From NCBI GenBank assembly GCA_024401825.1, contig JAKSKF010000016.1:1-34359 (forward strand): a DNA stretch of 34,359 nt. Reading direction: 5' to 3'. The stretch's first letter is position 1; each line of letters opens with the position of its first letter. The position numbers and the translations under genes were made by a program. The stretch is from Bacteroidales bacterium (GTDB taxonomy: Bacteria > Bacteroidota > Bacteroidia > Bacteroidales > UBA932). Below, piece by piece: positions 1-8,109 of the stretch. The notes under the pieces are model-generated. The model was not told where the DNA came from. It ran no database searches and worked only from the letters and a program-made list of their open reading frames with translations.

Positions 1-120
1 GAATTAACGCTCTCGATTCTTTTTCTCGGTACTTTGCTTGTACTTTCCTTTCAGTCTTTTCAAAGATCTTGTTTCAAAATTGGCGTAAAAAAAATCCGGC
101 ATTTTCTTGCCGACCGCCTT
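1..120 (-). other. Probable rRNA-operon leader, running off the left edge
   Basis: This gene-free stretch lies downstream, in the leftward direction, of two strong tandem minus-strand promoters. Read on the minus strand it holds a terminator-like hairpin (87-112) and then ATCTTTGAAAAG, whose CTTTGAAA core sits at 58-65 and resembles the boxA antitermination element of rRNA leaders. The remaining bases are A-rich with no open frame of note. The tandem promoters, the boxA-like element and the lack of a reading frame together suggest the 5' leader of a 16S-23S-5S operon beginning just beyond position 1. The rRNA itself is not in the window, so this is inference; a tRNA cluster is the main alternative. 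Confidence 0.5.
87..112 (-). terminator. Terminator-like hairpin in the leftward leader
   Basis: On the minus strand CGGCA, loop AGAAAA, TGCCG forms a 5-bp stem. It is followed after GA by eight consecutive T residues (plus 87-94 are A). This is the form of a weak intrinsic terminator. It lies downstream of both P1 and P2 and before the boxA-like element, so it could act as an attenuator. The stem is short. Confidence 0.4.
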
Positions 121-136
121 CCCGTGGTTGAACGGG
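121..136 (-). other. Leader hairpin after P2
   Basis: The minus strand reads CCCGT, a 6-nt loop TCAACC, then ACGGG: a perfect 5-bp stem starting four bases past the P2 -7 box. Position and composition parallel the hairpins at 222-239 and 34193-34208. Confidence 0.55.
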
Positions 137-140
137 ACTA

Positions 141-171
141 CAAAGGTACGCCAAAAATTTTAATCTGCAAA
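141..171 (-). promoter_or_regulatory. Downstream tandem promoter P2 (leftward)
   Basis: The minus strand shows TTTG (plus 168-171), a 19-nt spacer and TACCTTTG (plus 141-148), again a full match to TTTG-N19-TAnnTTTG. P2 lies about 100 bp downstream of P1 in the same direction. Tandem strong promoters of this kind are typical of rRNA operons. Confidence 0.75.
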
Positions 172-221
172 CTTTTTCTCAAAAATTTTCAGAAAAATTA
201 TTTCAAAAGAACTTTTTGTTG

Positions 222-239
222 CCCTCTCTTCCGAAAGGG
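222..239 (-). other. Leader hairpin after P1
   Basis: Read on the minus strand this is a 7-bp stem (CCCTTTC pairing with GAGAGGG, including one U-G wobble) closed by a GGAA tetraloop. It would form at or within a few nucleotides of the 5' end of the P1 transcript. The same placement and a similar CCC-rich 5' arm occur after P2 and after the tRNA promoter at the right end. Confidence 0.6.
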
Positions 240-243
240 GATG

Positions 244-274
244 CAAATGTACACCAAAAATCGGAACTGACAAA
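244..274 (-). promoter_or_regulatory. Upstream tandem promoter P1 (leftward)
   Basis: On the minus strand a -33 element TTTG (plus 271-274) is followed by exactly 19 nt and a -7 element TACATTTG (plus 244-251). This matches the Bacteroidota primary-sigma consensus TTTG-N19-TAnnTTTG in full. It points left, away from groEL, toward whatever lies beyond position 1. A hairpin begins only a few bases past the -7 box. Confidence 0.75.
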
Positions 275-338
275 TTTTATTTCACATTTTTTGCATCTTT
301 TTTTGCCATTTTTCATAACTCATTGATACATAACAGAC

Positions 339-370
339 GGCGGCGAACCGGTCATTTCCGGTCCGCCGCC
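339..370 (-). terminator. Hairpin downstream of groEL
   Basis: A strong inverted repeat lies 25 bp past the groEL stop: GGCGGCG (339-345) pairs with CGCCGCC (364-370), then one A/C mismatch, then ACCGG (347-351) pairs with CCGGT (358-362), with loop TCATTT. It probably ends the groESL transcript or protects its 3' end. No long U run follows on the minus strand, so a classical Rho-independent terminator is not fully supported. Confidence 0.55.
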
Positions 371-395
371 GACATATAATATTATATAGGATTCG

Positions 396-2015
396 CTACA
401 TCATTCCGCCTGCGGGCATTGCAGGAGCGGGGGTAGGTTCGGGAATGTCAACTATGCCGCATTCCGTTGTGAGGAACATACCCGCCACACTGGCCGCGTT
501 CTCAAGAGCGACGCGGGCCACCTTGGTAGGGTCAATCACGCCGGCCTCGTACATCTTGACATATTCTCCGGTCCGGGCGTTGTAGCCGAAGTCGCCCTTC
601 CCTTCCTTGATTTTCTGGATGATGACTGCGCCGTCAACCCCTGCATTCTCGGCAATCTGGCGCAGAGGTTCCTCTATGGCCTTTGCAACTATGCGGATGC
701 CGGTGGTCTCATCCTCGTTCTCACCCTTCAGCTGCGAAAGGTTTGCCGCCGCGCGAATGTATGCCACACCGCCTCCGGGCAGATAACCCTCCTCAACAGC
801 GGCGCGGGTAGCGTTCAGAGCATCCTCCACCCTGTCCTTCTTCTCCTTCATTTCAACCTCGGTGGTTGCGCCCACATAAAGCACGGCCACGCCTCCGGCC
901 AGCTTTCCGAGCCTCTCCTGGAGTTTCTCGCGGTCATAATCGGAAGTGGTCGTCTCTATCTGCTTGCGGATAAGGTCTGCGCGGTCCTTGATGTCAGCCT
1001 GCTTGCCGGAGCCTCCCACTATCGTGGTGTTCTCCTTTGTGACCGTCACCTTCTCTGCCTTACCAAGCATATCGGGAGTGGCATTCTCAAGAGAGAAGCC
1101 CCTTTCTTCGGAGATTACCTGGGCTCCTGTGAGGACGGCGATGTCCTGAAGCATCTCCTTGCGCCTGTCGCCGAAGCCGGGCGCCTTGACGGCCGCAACC
1201 TTCAAAGAGCCGCGGAGCCTGTTCACAACCAAGGTGGTAAGAGCCTCTCCATCAACGTCTTCCGCTATAATGAGCAGTTCTTTTCCTTCTCTTGCAATGG
1301 GTTCAAGCAAGGGAAGCAGGTCTTTCATAGTGCTGATTTTCTTGTCCGTAATGAGGATATAGGGAGCGCTGAGTTCGGCCTCCATCTTGTCTCCGTTGGT
1401 CATGAAATAGGGAGAGATGTATCCTCTGTCAAACTGCATGCCCTCAACCACCTTCACCTCGGTCTCCGTGCCCTTGGCCTCTTCGACCGTGATGACACCG
1501 TCTTTCTTGACCTTGGACATGGCGTCAGCTATCAGCTTGCCGATGTAATTGTCATTGTTGGCTGAGATTGTGCCCACCTGCTCGACCTTGGAGAAATCGT
1601 CTCCCACGCTCTGGCTCTGGTTCTTGAGGTTCTTGACCACTTCAGCGACCGCCTTGTCGATACCCCGCTTGAGGTCCATCGGATTCGCTCCCGCAGTCAC
1701 GTTCTTCAGACCCACGTTGATTATGGCCTGCGCCAGCACGGTTGCGGTAGTGGTTCCGTCTCCCGCCTGCTCATTGGTCTTGGAAGCGACCTCCTTCACC
1801 ATCTGGGCGCCCATATTCTCAAAACTGTCTGAAAGTTCCACTTCTTTGGCCACGGTAACGCCGTCCTTAGTCACTGAAGGCGCTCCGAATTTCTTGGCTA
1901 TCACCACATTGCGACCCTTGGGGCCAAGTGTCACCTTAACTGCGTTTGCAAGAGCGTCCGCGCCGTTCTTCATCTTTGAACGGACATCTGCATTGAATTG
2001 TATCTCCTTTGCCAT
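396..2015 (-). CDS. groL: Chaperonin GroEL (Hsp60)
   Basis: This is the 60-kDa chaperonin subunit that forms the double-ring ATP-driven folding chamber in the cytoplasm, capped by GroES. The 539-residue length is normal for the family. The N-terminus [12 protein letters not shown], the nucleotide-site motif GDGTTT (residues 85-90) and the flexible Gly/Met-rich tail ending PAGGMM are all present. The Pro/Ala stretch before the tail is typical of Bacteroidota homologues. It follows groES by 3 nt in one operon, and a hairpin lies just beyond its stop. No CIRCE operator was found near it, so heat-shock control, if any, is not by classical HrcA. The identification is secure. Confidence 0.98.
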   Translation of the reverse strand: MAKEIQFNADVRSKMKNGADALANAVKVTLGPKGRNVVIAKKFGAPSVTKDGVTVAKEVELSDSFENMGAQMVKEVASKTNEQAGDGTTTATVLAQAIINVGLKNVTAGANPMDLKRGIDKAVAEVVKNLKNQSQSVGDDFSKVEQVGTISANNDNYIGKLIADAMSKVKKDGVITVEEAKGTETEVKVVEGMQFDRGYISPYFMTNGDKMEAELSAPYILITDKKISTMKDLLPLLEPIAREGKELLIIAEDVDGEALTTLVVNRLRGSLKVAAVKAPGFGDRRKEMLQDIAVLTGAQVISEERGFSLENATPDMLGKAEKVTVTKENTTIVGGSGKQADIKDRADLIRKQIETTTSDYDREKLQERLGKLAGGVAVLYVGATTEVEMKEKKDRVEDALNATRAAVEEGYLPGGGVAYIRAAANLSQLKGENEDETTGIRIVAKAIEEPLRQIAENAGVDGAVIIQKIKEGKGDFGYNARTGEYVKMYEAGVIDPTKVARVALENAASVAGMFLTTECGIVDIPEPTPAPAMPAGGMM

Positions 2016-2018
2016 AAT

Positions 2019-2285
2019 TTACAGAATTGCTAAAATGTCAGACTGTTTGACTATAAGATATTGCTTTCCATCCACCGTAATTTCATTTCCGGAATATTTT
2101 CCATAGAGCACTACATCACCGGCCTTGACTTCCATAATTTCGTCTTTCTTTCCGGGACCGGTGGCAAGAACCTTACCCTGCTGGGGTTTCTCCTTTGCCG
2201 TATCAGGTATATAAATGCCTGATGCCGTCTTGACTTCAGCCTCCTTGGGCTCAATCAAAACTCTGTCTGAAAGTGGTTTAATCAT
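2019..2285 (-). CDS. groS: Co-chaperonin GroES (Hsp10)
   Basis: This 88-residue protein is the co-chaperonin whose heptameric lid closes the GroEL chamber. Family features seen are the start [12 protein letters not shown], the mobile-loop region around [14 protein letters not shown], and the C-terminal strand [13 protein letters not shown]. It is the first gene of the groES-groEL pair, with only 3 nt before groEL. The ATG at 2285 is the only sensible start. The 69-bp gap upstream, after the methyltransferase gene, carries two short inverted repeats and probably the groESL promoter. Confidence 0.97.
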   Translation of the reverse strand: MIKPLSDRVLIEPKEAEVKTASGIYIPDTAKEKPQQGKVLATGPGKKDEIMEVKAGDVVLYGKYSGNEITVDGKQYLIVKQSDILAIL

Positions 2286-2327
2286 AATATCTTGATTTGT
2301 TTGATTTAGTTTAACGACAACATAGGG

Positions 2328-2357
2328 GACAATGTCTGTGCCACTGACAAAATGTCA
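2328..2357 (-). promoter_or_regulatory. Inverted repeats and possible promoter upstream of groES
   Basis: Two inverted repeats lie 43-72 bp upstream of the groES start: TGACAAAATGTCA (2345-2357; 5-bp arms, 3-nt spacer) and GACAATGTC (2328-2336; 4-bp arms). Between them the minus strand has TGGCAC, five bases, then TTGT. This is close to the sigma-54 pattern TGGCAC-N5-TTGC except that the -12 GC doublet is GT. No TAnnTTTG box is visible. The first repeat overlaps the stop codon of the upstream gene. Function is inferred from position only. Confidence 0.3.
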
Positions 2358-2879
2358 ACGGACGAATTCCCAAAGCACGGCTCCCACGCAGACGGACACG
2401 TTCAGGGAATGTTTCGTCCCCTGCTGGGGTATCTCCAGCGCAAAGTCGGATTCATCCACGACATCCTGCCGGACCCCGTCAACCTCATTCCCGAAAATCA
2501 GGGCGTATTTTCTGCCCGGCTCACGCCGGAAATCGGAGAGGCAGACGGAATTTTCCGTCTGCTCCACGCTGATTACGGTATAACCCGCGCACTTCAGGCG
2601 AGCAACCAGTTCCAGAGTATCATCCACGTGCTCCCAACTTACCGAATTCTCCGCCCCGAGGGCTGTCTTGTGTATTTCCACGCTCGGAGGCGCGGCGCAT
2701 ATTCCGCAAAGCCACAGCTTGTCCACCCCGAAGGCATCGGCGGTACGAAACGCGCTGCCGACATTGTATGCGCTGCGGACATTGTCCAAAACCAAGGCGA
2801 GGCCGCTTTCCGGCCTCGTCCTGTATTCCTCCACACTGAGTCGGCGGAGTTCGCTGTCAAGCAATTTTCTGTCTGCCAT
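2355..2879 (-). CDS. TrmH/SpoU-family RNA 2'-O-methyltransferase
   Basis: This 174-residue protein is probably a SAM-dependent 2'-O-ribose methyltransferase of the SPOUT (TrmH) class acting on tRNA or rRNA. The three SPOUT motifs are visible: NVRSAYNVGSAFRTAD near residue 33, IFGNEVDGV near residue 128, and IPQQGTKHSLNVSVC near the C-terminus, which forms the SAM-binding knot. It is a minimal catalytic domain without the substrate-binding N-terminal extension of RlmB. The ATG at 2879 is preferred over a TTG one codon upstream because it makes a TGATG junction with glyA, indicating translational coupling. The target nucleotide cannot be told from sequence; TrmL- or TrmH-like activity is possible. 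Confidence 0.85.
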   Translation of the reverse strand: MADRKLLDSELRRLSVEEYRTRPESGLALVLDNVRSAYNVGSAFRTADAFGVDKLWLCGICAAPPSVEIHKTALGAENSVSWEHVDDTLELVARLKCAGYTVISVEQTENSVCLSDFRREPGRKYALIFGNEVDGVRQDVVDESDFALEIPQQGTKHSLNVSVCVGAVLWEFVR

Positions 2880-4231
2880 CAATATCTGTTCAACGGCACG
2901 CCGGCTGTCATCTGGCGCACCTCTTTCTTTACGGCCGCAAGAACCTCGGAATGCCGCTGGAGCATAGCGCTCTGCTCTCCTGTCGCCTCTTCCCCCTTCT
3001 TCAGGCTCAGCGCCTCAATGTTGTCGCTGCAGGAAGAAAGCACCTTGTCGATGAAATCGACGATTTTGAGCATATCGTGCTCGACGAATCCCCTGGAAGT
3101 AACGGCGGGTGTACCGATTCTCACCCCGGAAGTCTGGAAAGGGCTGCGGTTGTCAAAGGGTACCATATTCTTGTTGAGCGTTATTCCGGCTTTCTCAAGT
3201 TCCTTCTCGGCAATTCTTCCGCTGACCTTCGGGAACCGTGTCCTGAGGTCAATCAACATAAGGTGATTGTCTGTACCGCCGCTGACGAGCTTGTATCCGC
3301 GGCTGACGAATTCTTCCGCCATTGCGGCGGCATTCGCGACAACCTGCTTCTGATACTGGACGAACTCAGGCTGCATCGCCTCAAAGAAAGCCACGGCCTT
3401 TCCGGCTATGACGTGTTCCAAAGGTCCGCCCTGAACTCCGGGGAACACTATGGAGTCCAGCACCTGGCTCATCTTCTTGACGGCTCCGGCGGGAGTCCTG
3501 CGCCCTCTGGGGTCGTCGAAGTCCTTACCGATAAGAATAATCCCCCCGCGAGGGCCCCTGAGGGTCTTGTGTGTCGTGGAGGTGACCACGTGCGCATATT
3601 CGACGGGATTTTCAAGCAGGCCGGCGGCAATCAGGCCGGCGGTGTGAGCCATATCTATCCAGAGAACGGCGCCAACCTTGTCGGCAATGTCGCGCATACG
3701 TCTGTAGTCCCACTCGCGGGAATAGGCTGACGCCCCGCCGATGATAAGCTTGGGTCTGCATTCCAGAGCCTTGGCTTCCAGCGCGTCGTAGTCAACCCGT
3801 CCCGTATTGGAATCAAGTCCGTAGGGCACGGCCTTATACAGCATACCGGACGTGTTCACGGGGGAACCGTGAGTCAGATGTCCTCCCTGACTCAAATCCA
3901 GACCCATAAAGCAGTCGCCCGGCTGAAGAACCGCCATAGTGACTGCCATATTGGCCTGCGCGCCGGAGTGGGGCTGAACATTGGCCCACTCGGCCTTATA
4001 GATTTCTTTCAGGCGGTCAATCGCCAGCTGCTCAATCTGGTCAACGACTTCGCAACCTCCGTAATAACGCTTTCCGGGATATCCTTCAGCATATTTGTTG
4101 GTGCAGACTGAACCCATCGCGCGGAGCACGTGTTCAGACACGTAATTTTCCGACGCTATGAGTTCCAGCCCGTTGGACTGGCGGTCTTCCTCCTTCCGAA
4201 TCAGGTCGAATATCTGTAAATCCTGTTTCAT
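2879..4231 (-). CDS. glyA: Serine hydroxymethyltransferase
   Basis: This PLP enzyme interconverts serine and glycine and charges tetrahydrofolate with a one-carbon unit. The 450-residue length fits the Bacteroidota form, which is a little longer than the E. coli enzyme. Residue K222 in the motif [13 protein letters not shown] is the expected PLP Schiff-base lysine, and D193 in [10 protein letters not shown] the expected cofactor-binding aspartate. The in-frame extension up to 4378 is rejected: it lies inside ppdK and is unlike the family, whereas the ATG at 4231 starts [15 protein letters not shown] and overlaps the ppdK stop by 1 nt (TAATG). The downstream methyltransferase is coupled in the same way, so ppdK, glyA and the methyltransferase form one operon. 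Confidence 0.97.
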   Translation of the reverse strand: MKQDLQIFDLIRKEEDRQSNGLELIASENYVSEHVLRAMGSVCTNKYAEGYPGKRYYGGCEVVDQIEQLAIDRLKEIYKAEWANVQPHSGAQANMAVTMAVLQPGDCFMGLDLSQGGHLTHGSPVNTSGMLYKAVPYGLDSNTGRVDYDALEAKALECRPKLIIGGASAYSREWDYRRMRDIADKVGAVLWIDMAHTAGLIAAGLLENPVEYAHVVTSTTHKTLRGPRGGIILIGKDFDDPRGRRTPAGAVKKMSQVLDSIVFPGVQGGPLEHVIAGKAVAFFEAMQPEFVQYQKQVVANAAAMAEEFVSRGYKLVSGGTDNHLMLIDLRTRFPKVSGRIAEKELEKAGITLNKNMVPFDNRSPFQTSGVRIGTPAVTSRGFVEHDMLKIVDFIDKVLSSCSDNIEALSLKKGEEATGEQSAMLQRHSEVLAAVKKEVRQMTAGVPLNRY

Positions 4232-6951
4232 TATCTGTTCTGGTTGATGGATGCGTGAGCAGCCGCAAGGCGCGCTATGGGAACACGGAAAGGTGAGCAG
4301 CTCACATAGTCGATACCGATTTTGTTGAAGAACATAATGGAATCGGGGTCTCCTCCATGCTCGCCGCAAATGCCGCACTTGAGGTCGGCCCTCTTGCTGC
4401 GTCCGCCCTGCACGCCGGTCTCAACGAGTTTGCCTACGCCCTTGACGTCGATGGTCTGGAAAGGGTCGGCATCCAGAATCTTGTTTCCAAGATAGTCACC
4501 CATAAACGTTCCGACGTCGTCACGTGAGAAGCCGAATGTCATCTGCGTGAGGTCGTTGGTTCCGAAGCTGAAGAACTCTGCCGTACGGGCCATTCTGTCA
4601 GCGGTGAGAGCCGCGCGGGGGATTTCAATCATAGTACCGAACCTGTACTTGATGGAAAGGTGCTCGTGCGCCTCGACCTCAAGCCTGATTTTCTCGCAGT
4701 GAAGTTTCTGGAACTCGATTTCCCTTGCGGAGATGGTGACGGGAATCATTATCTCGGGGATGGGATTGAAACCTTCCTTCATAAGTTCCGCCGTGGCGGT
4801 GAATATTGCGCGGTACTGAGTTTCGGCGATGAGGGGATAGGTCACGTGCAGACGCACTCCGCGATGTCCCATCATAGGGTTGACCTCGTGAAGGTTCTCA
4901 CCTCTCTTGTCCACTTCGGCCACTGAAATGCCGAGTTCACGGGCAAGTTCCTCGCGCTTGTCCTCGCTCTTGGGAACGAATTCGTGAAGGGGAGGGTCCA
5001 GCAGACGGAAGACCACGGGCTTGCCGTCCATTATCTTGAGGGTGCTCTTGACTGAAGCCTTGATGAAAGGTTCGAGTTCGTCGAGCGCCGCCTTGCGTTC
5101 TTCATCCGTCCGGCTCATTATCATCTTGCGGAGTTTCGCCAGGGGAACTTCAGAGTTCTTCCCATAGAACATATGCTCGATGCGGAACAGTCCGATACCC
5201 TCTGCGCCGAACTTGAGGGCGCGGAGCGCATCCTCGGGAGTGTCGGCATTGGTGCGGATGCCCATACGGCGATATTTGTCCACGATGGTCATAAAGTTCA
5301 CGAAGAGAGGGTTCTCGCTTGCGTCCATAGTGTCAATCTTCACTCCGTAGACAAGACCCTTCGCTCCGTTGAGTGACATCCAGTCGCCCGCCTTGAGGGT
5401 GGTGTTCCCCAAAGTGACGGTCTTCTTCCCGAAGTCAATCTTGAGAGCATCGCAGCCCACGATGCAGCACTTGCCCCATCCGCGGGCGACGAGCGCCGCG
5501 TGAGAAGTCATTCCTCCGCGGGCCGTCAGGATACCTGAAGCCGCGCGCATACCCTCTATGTCCTCGGGAGAAGTTTCCTCACGCAGGAGGATGGTCTTCT
5601 CTCCGCGAGCCGCAGCCGCCATCGCCTCCTCAGGGGTGAACACTATCGTTCCCACAGCTCCTCCGGGAGAAGCGGGGAGGCCCACTGCCAGAGCCGTGGC
5701 CTTCTTTTCGGACGCGGGGTCGAGAACAGGATGTAGTATTTCGTCGAGCTGGGAGGGAGAAACCCTCAGCACAGCAGTCTTCTCGTCAATCATCCCTTCA
5801 CCGAGCATATCCATTGCCATCTGAAGGGCCGCGAGTCCGGTACGCTTGCCTATGCGGCACTGAAGCATCCAGAGTTTTCCTTCCTGTATGGTGAATTCGA
5901 TATCCTGCATATCGTGGAAGTGATTTTCCAGACGGGTGCGGATTTCATCGAGTTCCTTATAGACGTCGGGCATAGCGGCTTCCAAGGAAGGCAGATGCCT
6001 GTTGTGTTCTGTCTTTGTGGCGTCATTCAGCGGGTTGGGGGTGCGGATACCTGCCACCACATCCTCGCCCTGTGCGTTGATGAGCCATTCTCCGTAGAAC
6101 CTGTTGTCTCCGTTCGCAGGGTTGCGGGAGAACGCCACTCCGGTAGCGGAGGTTTCCCCCATATTTCCGAACACCATCGACTGCACGTTCACGGCAGTTC
6201 CCCAATCATCGGGAATCTTCTCTATCCTGCGGTAGGCAATGGCCCTCTTTCCGTTCCAGGACTTGAACACGCCGCCTATGGAGCCCCACAGCTGGGCTTC
6301 CGCAGTGTCGGGGAATTCCTCTCCCAGAACTTCCTTGACCTTCACCTTGAACCTGTCGCAGAGTTCCTTCAGTTCCTCGGCGCTCAGTTCGGTGTCGGAC
6401 TTGTAGCCCTTCGCCTTCTTCACCTCGTCCATCATACGGTCGAGCTGCTGGCGTATTCCCTGTCCGTCCGCGGGTTCTATTCCCTCCGCCTTCTCCATAA
6501 CGACGTCGGAGTACATCATAATGAGACGTCTGTATGCGTCGTAAACGAAACGGGGGTTACCTGTCTTCTCTATCATTCCGGGAATGGTCGCGGAGCAGAG
6601 GCCGATATTGAGGATGGTATCCATCATACCGGGCATGGAACTGCGGGCGCCGCTCCTGCAGCTGACCAGAAGGGGGTCCTTCGGGTCGCCGAATTTCTTT
6701 CCCATAAGTTTTTCAGTATCAGCGAGTGCCTCGGCCACTTCCTTCTTGAGGTATTCCGAATATCCTCCGCCGAGTTCATAATATTCAGCACAGCACTCTG
6801 TGGTGATGGTGAAGCCTGCAGGTACAGGCATTCCCAATCTGCTCATTTCCGCAAGGTTCGCGCCCTTGCCGCCGAGCAATTCTCTTTTGGAGCCGTCTCC
6901 TTCCGCCTTCCTGGCGCCGAAGCGATAGACTCTCTTTTTGTTCTCTAACAT
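4231..6951 (-). CDS. ppdK: Pyruvate, phosphate dikinase
   Basis: The enzyme reversibly converts pyruvate, ATP and phosphate to phosphoenolpyruvate, AMP and pyrophosphate, and lets many anaerobes run glycolysis with pyrophosphate. At 906 residues it is full length. The N-terminal ATP-grasp region includes [12 protein letters not shown] (residues 26-37). The swivelling phosphohistidine domain has [13 protein letters not shown], with H484 the expected phosphocarrier. The C-terminal PEP/pyruvate TIM barrel has [28 protein letters not shown] and [10 protein letters not shown], with C862 the expected catalytic cysteine. It is the first gene of the ppdK-glyA-methyltransferase operon. A candidate promoter overlapped by a 15-bp palindrome lies directly upstream. 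Confidence 0.97.
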   Translation of the reverse strand: MLENKKRVYRFGARKAEGDGSKRELLGGKGANLAEMSRLGMPVPAGFTITTECCAEYYELGGGYSEYLKKEVAEALADTEKLMGKKFGDPKDPLLVSCRSGARSSMPGMMDTILNIGLCSATIPGMIEKTGNPRFVYDAYRRLIMMYSDVVMEKAEGIEPADGQGIRQQLDRMMDEVKKAKGYKSDTELSAEELKELCDRFKVKVKEVLGEEFPDTAEAQLWGSIGGVFKSWNGKRAIAYRRIEKIPDDWGTAVNVQSMVFGNMGETSATGVAFSRNPANGDNRFYGEWLINAQGEDVVAGIRTPNPLNDATKTEHNRHLPSLEAAMPDVYKELDEIRTRLENHFHDMQDIEFTIQEGKLWMLQCRIGKRTGLAALQMAMDMLGEGMIDEKTAVLRVSPSQLDEILHPVLDPASEKKATALAVGLPASPGGAVGTIVFTPEEAMAAAARGEKTILLREETSPEDIEGMRAASGILTARGGMTSHAALVARGWGKCCIVGCDALKIDFGKKTVTLGNTTLKAGDWMSLNGAKGLVYGVKIDTMDASENPLFVNFMTIVDKYRRMGIRTNADTPEDALRALKFGAEGIGLFRIEHMFYGKNSEVPLAKLRKMIMSRTDEERKAALDELEPFIKASVKSTLKIMDGKPVVFRLLDPPLHEFVPKSEDKREELARELGISVAEVDKRGENLHEVNPMMGHRGVRLHVTYPLIAETQYRAIFTATAELMKEGFNPIPEIMIPVTISAREIEFQKLHCEKIRLEVEAHEHLSIKYRFGTMIEIPRAALTADRMARTAEFFSFGTNDLTQMTFGFSRDDVGTFMGDYLGNKILDADPFQTIDVKGVGKLVETGVQGGRSKRADLKCGICGEHGGDPDSIMFFNKIGIDYVSCSPFRVPIARLAAAHASINQNR

Positions 6952-6966
6952 TTTGTTTCTAATTTT

Positions 6967-7007
6967 TTTCGCGCCGCGAAATTACAATAAAAAGATGGAG
7001 AAAACAA
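6967..7007 (-). promoter_or_regulatory. Candidate ppdK promoter with overlapping palindrome
   Basis: On the minus strand TTG (plus 7005-7007), 20 nt and TAATTTCG (plus 6977-6984) make a near-consensus Bacteroidota promoter with one mismatch in the -7 box. A perfect palindrome TTTCGCG-C-CGCGAAA (6967-6981) overlaps the downstream half of the -7 box and the expected start site. That is where a repressor operator would sit. It is 16 bp from the ppdK start codon. Confidence 0.45.
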
Positions 7008-7023
7008 CAAGGAGAAGGCTTCT

Positions 7024-8052
7024 TCAGTCTTCCCCTTCCGCATTTTGCATCAATGTATCCAAAATTGTCTGTATACCTGTCTTTGCAGAAGACTTCACCC
7101 TGACATCTGAATTCCCCGTCACAGGATGACCCAGAGGGAAAAATGCGATGTCCTGGAGGAGACATTCGGCATCGAGATAGTCGAAGTCGGAATCCTTTGT
7201 CTGAAGCAGGACCCCGGGAACCTCGGAGAAAAGCACCCTGACGACATTGCTCTCATCCGACGCCCTCATAAGGTCCGAGATGTCGATGTCGGCGCCAATG
7301 TTCGGGACGCACAAGGACTTGACGGCGGAAATCAGTCCGCCGCCTCCGACACGTATTCCGGACAGAGCCACACCGTCCTCGACGAATTCCCTGACCAGTT
7401 CGAAGCAGTCCATAAAATAATCCGGGTCGGATATTTCAGGCGCGCTTCCGCCTCCCAACCCGAGCGCCTGTGCAAGCCTGGAACCTCCCAGACGGTAATC
7501 GGAAGTCTCGAACGGGATATAAACAATCCAACTTGAAGCATCCGGGACAAAATGGTCCGGGACGAGGTGGGGCGCGCCTGAAACCTGTGTCGCCACCTGA
7601 ACGGAAGGGCTGCCCTGCGTGAACGAATACCTCCTGATTCCCACGCCAAGGCCGTCGGTATAGTCCGCGGCCGCCTCGACTGAATGATAAAATGCCGCCA
7701 TATTCCCTATGCGGCTGTCGTCAGAAGTCCATTTGAGCGTGATTGCCAGGTCATCCAACTTGAACTTTCCTTCGCAGAAAAGGGATTCTATCAGCGCCGC
7801 CGCAATTGCGGACCTGGTGAATTCAGCAGCAAAACTGATGGGGAAGCTCCGGGCCGGAAGTTCCTCTATCCGGCGGAGGTAGTCCTCAACCTTTGAGGAG
7901 TCCACTTCCAGGAGGCCGGGGGCGGAATCTATGCTTTCGTCTATTATCTGCCCGGGAAGAGTTTCCGTCTTCGTATCCCCGAGAATCTGTGCCGGAGTAA
8001 GCTCCCGGCTGACCCCGTCTATGACGTATTTTGAGAACAGTGCTGAATCCAT
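7024..8052 (-). CDS. PurL-like (AIR synthase-related) protein, FGAM-synthase domain only
   Basis: The 342-residue protein resembles the C-terminal part of the FGAM synthase region of large PurL (PurM/AIRS-type fold). Recognisable segments are DYRLGGSRLAQALG (about 185-198), DPDYFMDCFELVREFVEDG (about 209-227), GGGGLISAVKSLC (about 236-248) and VRVLFSEVPGVLLQ (about 271-284). A functional PurL has a GHDIS-type motif before the GGL; here that position reads SGIRVG. The glutaminase and most of the ATP-binding half are also absent. It may be a pseudoenzyme or a regulator of purine synthesis, but its role is unknown. The ATG at 8052 is preferred over an upstream TTG; a -7 box TAAATTTG lies 18 bp before it. 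Confidence 0.6.
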   Translation of the reverse strand: MDSALFSKYVIDGVSRELTPAQILGDTKTETLPGQIIDESIDSAPGLLEVDSSKVEDYLRRIEELPARSFPISFAAEFTRSAIAAALIESLFCEGKFKLDDLAITLKWTSDDSRIGNMAAFYHSVEAAADYTDGLGVGIRRYSFTQGSPSVQVATQVSGAPHLVPDHFVPDASSWIVYIPFETSDYRLGGSRLAQALGLGGGSAPEISDPDYFMDCFELVREFVEDGVALSGIRVGGGGLISAVKSLCVPNIGADIDISDLMRASDESNVVRVLFSEVPGVLLQTKDSDFDYLDAECLLQDIAFFPLGHPVTGNSDVRVKSSAKTGIQTILDTLMQNAEGED

Positions 8053-8070
8053 ACACGGCGCAATGGTCCT

Positions 8071-8078
8071 CAAATTTA
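8071..8078 (-). promoter_or_regulatory. Candidate -7 box for the PurL-like gene
   Basis: The minus strand reads TAAATTTG, a full match to TAnnTTTG, 18 bp upstream of the ATG at 8052 and within the 57-bp gap after folC. No good -33 TTTG is seen at 19-21 nt, so the promoter may be weak or activator-dependent. Confidence 0.35.
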
Positions 8079-8109
8079 GATATTTTTTTTAAAAAACAGG
8101 GAAGCCCGA

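Noticed and set aside
34-270. Plus-strand open frame of 78 codons at the left edge
   Set aside because: It runs against two consensus minus-strand promoters and their hairpins, has no family resemblance, and is low-complexity A/T-rich sequence.
2286-2354. CIRCE/HrcA operator upstream of groES
   Set aside because: The expected TTAGCACTC-N9-GAGTGCTAA is absent; only shorter unrelated inverted repeats are seen.
2352-3730. Long plus-strand frames opposite the methyltransferase and glyA genes
   Set aside because: No recognisable domain; they mirror the codon pattern of the well-supported minus-strand genes, as do the similar frames opposite ppdK, parC, recJ and dxs.
4232-4378. N-terminal extension of glyA by 49 residues
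   Set aside because: The extension lies entirely within ppdK in another frame, is Arg/Cys-rich unlike the family, and the ATG at 4231 gives the usual SHMT start.
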